From Hymenopus coronatus (taxonomy: Eukaryota > Arthropoda > Insecta > Mantodea > Hymenopodidae), in the NCBI GenBank assembly GCA_030762935.1, contig CM060891.1, positions 1,368,001-1,432,000 of the forward strand: a stretch of 64,000 nt of DNA, read 5' to 3'. The notes under the pieces are model-generated. The model saw nothing but the letters and a program-made list of their open reading frames with translations. It ran no database searches and was not told the origin of the DNA. This document shows positions 60,397 through 64,000 of this stretch, in pieces. The position numbers and the translations under genes are program-made. Within the stretch, counting starts at the first letter, position 1, and each line of letters opens with the position of its first letter.

Positions 60397-60560
60397 ATGA
60401 CTGGGCTTGTACCAAATTATGAAAAAATTGCTGAAGAAGATGGACACAAAATTAGAAACTGCACTAAAGAAAATAGACAACAAATTGAAATACAGCATGC
60501 AGAGGATGGAGAGAAAATGAAATTCAGAATGGAGAAGATGGAAGAAAAAAATATGTTTTC
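60397..60560 (+). other. Coiled-coil-like coding relic
   Basis: Two overlapping frames each give a heptad-like charged helix: MDTKLETALKKIDNKLK in one, then EKMKFRMEKMEEK in another. This suggests a once continuous Lys/Glu-rich coiled coil broken by a frameshift, of the kind seen in retrotransposon gag-like or structural proteins. A low-complexity origin is also possible. Confidence 0.3.
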
Positions 60561-60660
60561 CATTCACATAACTTTCTCTAGCTGTTCAATAAACAATTTT
60601 TCTTTTTACTAAAGATTATTCTTTTATCTACTTCATGCTAATCAAGATAAACATTAACAG

Positions 60661-61305
60661 AAATTGTCTTATTACTTGCTTCCTTGTAATAAGAAGAGAA
60701 TACACTAGGATAAAGTGATAGTCAAATGTTTTAAAATGTGGTTGTTAAATGAAAACATTGAGCTTTGGTTCAGTTTGTATGGTCCTGTTTGAGAAAAGTT
60801 AATTAGTTTAAAACTGAAACCAATAACAATGAATATCTCGAAAACAATCAACTCTACAGAAAAGAAGTATATAACATAAATTATCTGTTTTAACGAGATC
60901 TACATTTTTGAGAAGTTTTTGTTTATCTCTTATGGTTAAACCATTATGCAAAATTCTGCAAAAATTAACCAGAACAAAGTGCTCTTCAGTGGTTATTCTC
61001 AGAAAATTAAAAATATATATTTCATTTGTGTTGTCAGTAACTTTAATATATGCTATTTTAATCAAAATTGTTACAGCCATTTTTAATAACAACAAAATTT
61101 TAAAAAATGTTTCCATGTAAACAGTAGTTTGGGGTGGGGAGATTTTCTTGAAAATCTTTGTGCTGCATCCTTGGAAGATACTGAATTAAGTACCAACTTT
61201 TTGTTTTTGAGCTATGCTGTCCACAGACACACTCACAGACTTTTTTTCTAAAAATGCTTCTTTTTTGGATTCAGGGGGTCTCAAAACATGTATTTCTGAT
61301 GAAAT
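60661..61305 (+). mobile_element. Dispersed repeat family, copy D
   Basis: Direct-orientation partner of copy C about 2.2 kb away, and inverted relative to A and B. It starts with ttgtcttattacttgcttcc and runs to the ggattcagggggtctcaaaacat region, which matches 59070-59100 in copy C. Open frames on both strands (60808-61116 and 60908-61120) are not conserved between copies. Confidence 0.7.
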
Positions 61306-61439
61306 CTCTGTATTGAACTTTTGGGTGCAATACAATATGTTCTCTATACACTACATGAAGATGGAGTCAGCAGAAAAGAAGTAGCTTCTTACTCCATAGC
61401 CAGGCTTGTATCACTTTCAAGTTGGTCTGACAGCCTTCT

Positions 61440-61535
61440 TTTGTTCATTCATCTTTGAGCCAGGCTCGGGGATTGAACATGGTATACAGACAGCCAATTT
61501 TTCCAACTATGCAACTATTTTAACACCACCACCAA
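61440..61535 (-). mobile_element. tRNA-like SINE fragment
   Basis: On the minus strand an A-box-like segment (TAGTTGCATAGTTGG) is followed by a B-box-like TGTTCAATCCC and CGAGCCTGGC. The spacing suits a tRNA head. It is degenerate, with no cloverleaf that I can complete. Confidence 0.45.
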
Positions 61536-61739
61536 ATTTTAACTACTGTTTTTTTTTTACTTAACCACCACCACAAATAAATCAATATCTACAATTTTAA
61601 TATCTTTTCCATTTTCTACTACAATTGCAATACTCTACAATTACTGATACTCAGCAAACAGTTATTTTGATCAAATTAGTTAGAAATGAGTCACTGACTC
61701 AAGTAGCAAGATAACTTACAGTAACATGTGTACTACAGA

Positions 61740-61930
61740 GATTGCCCATACGTGACTGTTCCTCCATAAGCTCCTGTATTCAGTAATACACATTGTTTTC
61801 ACTGCACATTTGAATTTTTCTATTTTACCTGAGGATAGTAATTTTAAGTCATTTGGAAGGGCATTGAATATTTTGACACATCATTTACACTCCATGTACT
61901 GAAATGTTCATTCCATTCATCATAATCTCC
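61740..61930 (-). mobile_element. 3' tail of a LINE ORF2 (C-terminal relic)
   Basis: The minus-strand frame reads CVKIFNALPNDLKLLSSGKI, then EKFKCAVKTMCI. The pattern 'G.kiFN.LP..lk.l....FK..lk..L' is the usual C-terminus of many non-LTR retrotransposon polyproteins. A TGA lies just upstream and no further reverse-transcriptase sequence is seen. It belongs to a different family from the LINE at 16551. Confidence 0.6.
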
Positions 61931-63180
61931 TTTGTACCATCCTGCTTTTTTTGACACACGAGGTAAATACAGAAACATCTGACTGATGATTTAGCAATTT
62001 CTCTCATTATCATATCAACATTACAGGGATTTTAAAGTGATAATAGAGAAGAAAGAGCAATGATGTATCACATATCAACAGAATTAGTCTCCTTAGCTGA
62101 GTGATGCACAAACACTATGATATTATGTTTACTTGTGCAAGACACAGAACTTGTCTCCTCAACACTTTACAAATATACCTAGCATCTTGCAAAACTCAAC
62201 TCAAAGTTGAGATAGGAAAAAACAAAACCAAAGAAGTTTTATAAAACCTGCAAGCATGTCCTCCATTGTGTTGTGACTGCAACCACAGCATGATGTCTTG
62301 CAATATTAGCGGTTTCTTAGATAGCATCTTTCAGTTTTTCTTTAAGGCAACCCCACAACCAAAAGTCAGTCACAGCTACTTTGTTGCAACTTTACAAATG
62401 GAACAAACGGCCCACTCTTAAACTGTTAAGAGTTCTCAGACCTTGAAAAAAACCACTCTTGTTTTCAAAATATCATTATCATTTGGTGTAATTCTTATAG
62501 CAGCATCAACAACATTCCTGAACAAAACTGTACCCATGGTGAACTGAAAAAAGAATACAAAATTAAACCCCATTTTTAATGCATTTAAAGTTGCCTAACT
62601 GCAACTGCAACTTCTAGCATTTTAAAACATGTTACAAGCTTTAACACATGGGATATAACATTATACAGCATGTCATTAATTTTAAAATATTTCAATTAAC
62701 TAAATTAACATTCCCAAACTAAAATGTTTAACAAATTAACATACATGCAAAGTGTTTTACAATAATGTGTTGCATTTAAAAGACATCAACTAGAATCCTT
62801 CATTGACAGCTTTAGGTTATCAGGAACCTTGAGCTTGTTCCTGTAAAGTTGGTAGCGTGAGCAGTTCTTGACTATGTGTGTCTTATATTGAAGGATGTAA
62901 TGGCTCTTTTTGGAGAGATTAAACAAGTGCATAATCTGGATTGTGGTTATGAGTATCAATTTAGGAACTTGACTGATAAAGAGTTGCATCTTGCATCCTG
63001 CAGTTTGTGCTGTATGTGATTTGTTTTGTTTTTAATCCCAACTCAAATATTATAATATTCATTACAGATTGAAGTCCCTGTATATAAAATGCCTCATGTG
63101 TTTATCACCTTAGATACTGACATTGTGAGTATCTGAAACAAATAATTAACATAACAAATGTGACAGTTCATTGAGTGTGT
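61931..63180. other. Intron 1 sequence, no supported gene
   Basis: AT-rich intronic DNA. A 67-codon minus-strand open frame (62786-62989) has no recognisable content. No repeats shared with the rest of the window were noticed. Confidence 0.5.
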
Positions 63181-63189
63181 GTCGATATT

Positions 63190-63290
63190 GTTTACCCCTA
63201 GTTTGGAATTAAATCGGATCCCTCAGCTACGCTTTGCGACTAACACTCTCAACATTGGGCTACGCTTAAGCGTGCACCAGAAAGCGGAAT
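63190..63290 (-). mobile_element. tRNA-like SINE head
   Basis: On the minus strand GTAGCCCAATGTTGAGAGTG resembles the tRNA-like start of the element at 19080. A B-box-like GGGATCCGATTTAATTCC follows. It begins about 15 bp after the exon 1 donor, so the first intron opens with a SINE-like insertion. Confidence 0.45.
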
Positions 63291-63306
63291 GTACAAAATG
63301 ACATAC

Positions 63307-63566
63307 CTGTTTTTAACTCCAAATGCTGGAAGCGCTCTTCTTTGTTCCGCTATAGACACCGTACCAAAATGTGAACCTCTACTCGATTCTCCATTTTCGA
63401 TCTTTCGTCTTTTCACGCCATTATTTGGCGAAACCTGCGCTAAACTATTGTTTGATCCTAATACACTACTCCCATTACTTTTAGACGGACTACCCGAACT
63501 GCCTGGGTAATGCTTTTGGTCCCTCGATCCATACCCTAAAAGTATTGCTGAACCATTTAATACCAT
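63307..63566 (-). CDS. DHX33: DHX33-type helicase, exon 1 (N-terminal tail)
   Basis: The exon encodes residues 1-86 plus two bases of codon 87. The start at 63566 is in a good context (AAAATGG) and is the first in-frame ATG after an in-frame TGA nine codons upstream (63591-63593). The tail is Ser/Gly/Asn-rich and low in complexity, with a basic cluster VKRRK (51-55), a likely nuclear localisation signal. It then has SIAEQRRALPAFGVKN, the conserved segment that leads into the DHX33 helicase core ('RRALPIF' in vertebrates). The donor is AACAG|GTATGT (63307/63306). Length 260 nt, phase 2. The opposite-strand frame 63289-63510 is only its shadow. Confidence 0.9.
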
Positions 63567-64000
63567 TTTAATACAAACACGTATGGCTTGTCAATTAACA
63601 AATGTTTGTGTTTTATTATGATGAATATGTTACACCTATATGTGTCATTATACTTCAACATTTACAGTTGAAATGCTATCTTTTCCTTGTAGTTTTCTTT
63701 AATTTACAGTCCCGTCCTAACCTATACACTTCCTCCATATGTCAACACTTGATTTATATGTGATCGTTTCGTTAGCGTTGCTTTCACTTACAGCTCAAAA
63801 CAACAACTTATACCCCTTATTCCTGCACCTATAGCACTTAAATATTTTACATGCTGATTATTTCATATCACACGCAATTTAATCTTGAGAAAACTGATTT
63901 TCCTTATTCTAACATAGCATGCTTCGTGATGTAAGATCAAAACACTATAGATGGGCTGAAAGGGCTGAAAGGACGACCGGAGTCGAGACTGTCGACCTAT
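63567..64000 (-). promoter_or_regulatory. Upstream region / 5' UTR of the helicase gene
   Basis: AT-rich sequence upstream of the start codon. A TATAAAT lies at 63752-63758 on the gene strand, about 190 nt before the ATG. It could be a TATA-like element or chance. No CpG-rich block or clear initiator was identified, and a further 5' non-coding exon beyond the window cannot be excluded. Confidence 0.35.

Noticed and set aside
63289..63510. Plus-strand 73-codon frame
   Set aside because: Antisense shadow of exon 1.

Overview
The window is eukaryotic and AT-rich, with long introns and many decayed transposons. The mix seen here is a TTAA-flanked piggyBac-type element, Penelope-like GIY-YIG remnants, a 5'-truncated non-LTR retrotransposon with a target-site duplication, and tRNA-derived SINE-like elements. 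That fits a large-genome arthropod, but the species cannot be named from the sequence.

One real gene is recognisable. It lies on the minus strand and is the 5' part of a DEAH-box RNA helicase of the DHX33 type. Its first four coding exons are at 63307-63566, 58044-58176, 56223-56388 and 20386-20519. They join in frame (phases 2, 0, 1, 0) through GT/AG sites into 231 codons. These hold a basic N-terminal tail, motif I (GETGSGKT), motif Ia (TQPRRVAA), motif Ib (TDGMLLRE) and motif II (DEAH). The remaining helicase core and C-terminal domains must lie beyond base 1.

The outstanding feature is intron 3 (20520-56222, 35.7 kb). Most of it is two tandem arrays made from its own two flanking exon-intron junctions. 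On the acceptor side, about 28.5 kb (20520-49036, roughly 330 copies of an 86-bp unit) repeats the end of the intron (TGTGTTTCAG) plus the first ~76-78 nt of exon 4, including the DEAH motif. On the donor side, about 4.7 kb (51590-56286, roughly 42 copies of 112 or 106 bp) repeats the last 64 nt of exon 3 plus the first 48 nt of the intron, including the 5' splice site. The intact exon is the terminal unit of each array. Between the arrays lie about 2.5 kb of Penelope-like debris.

A third array (1582-16495, about 137 copies of a 109-bp unit) lies further downstream, in intron 4. Its origin is not visible, but on the gene's sense strand each unit has a strong polypyrimidine-AG acceptor-like motif. 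The array contains an internal duplication of about 7.3 kb.

Layout, left to right: piggyBac-type MITE (141-1001); degenerate ORF (1046-1509); 109-bp array; truncated LINE (16551-17553); Penelope-like fragment with inverted ends (17570-18285); inverted tRNA-like element (19080-19400); dispersed repeat copy A; exon 4; 86-bp array; Penelope remnants; 112/106-bp array; exon 3; dispersed repeat copy B; exon 2; SINE; dispersed repeat copies C and D; LINE tail; SINE-like pieces; exon 1 and the upstream region.
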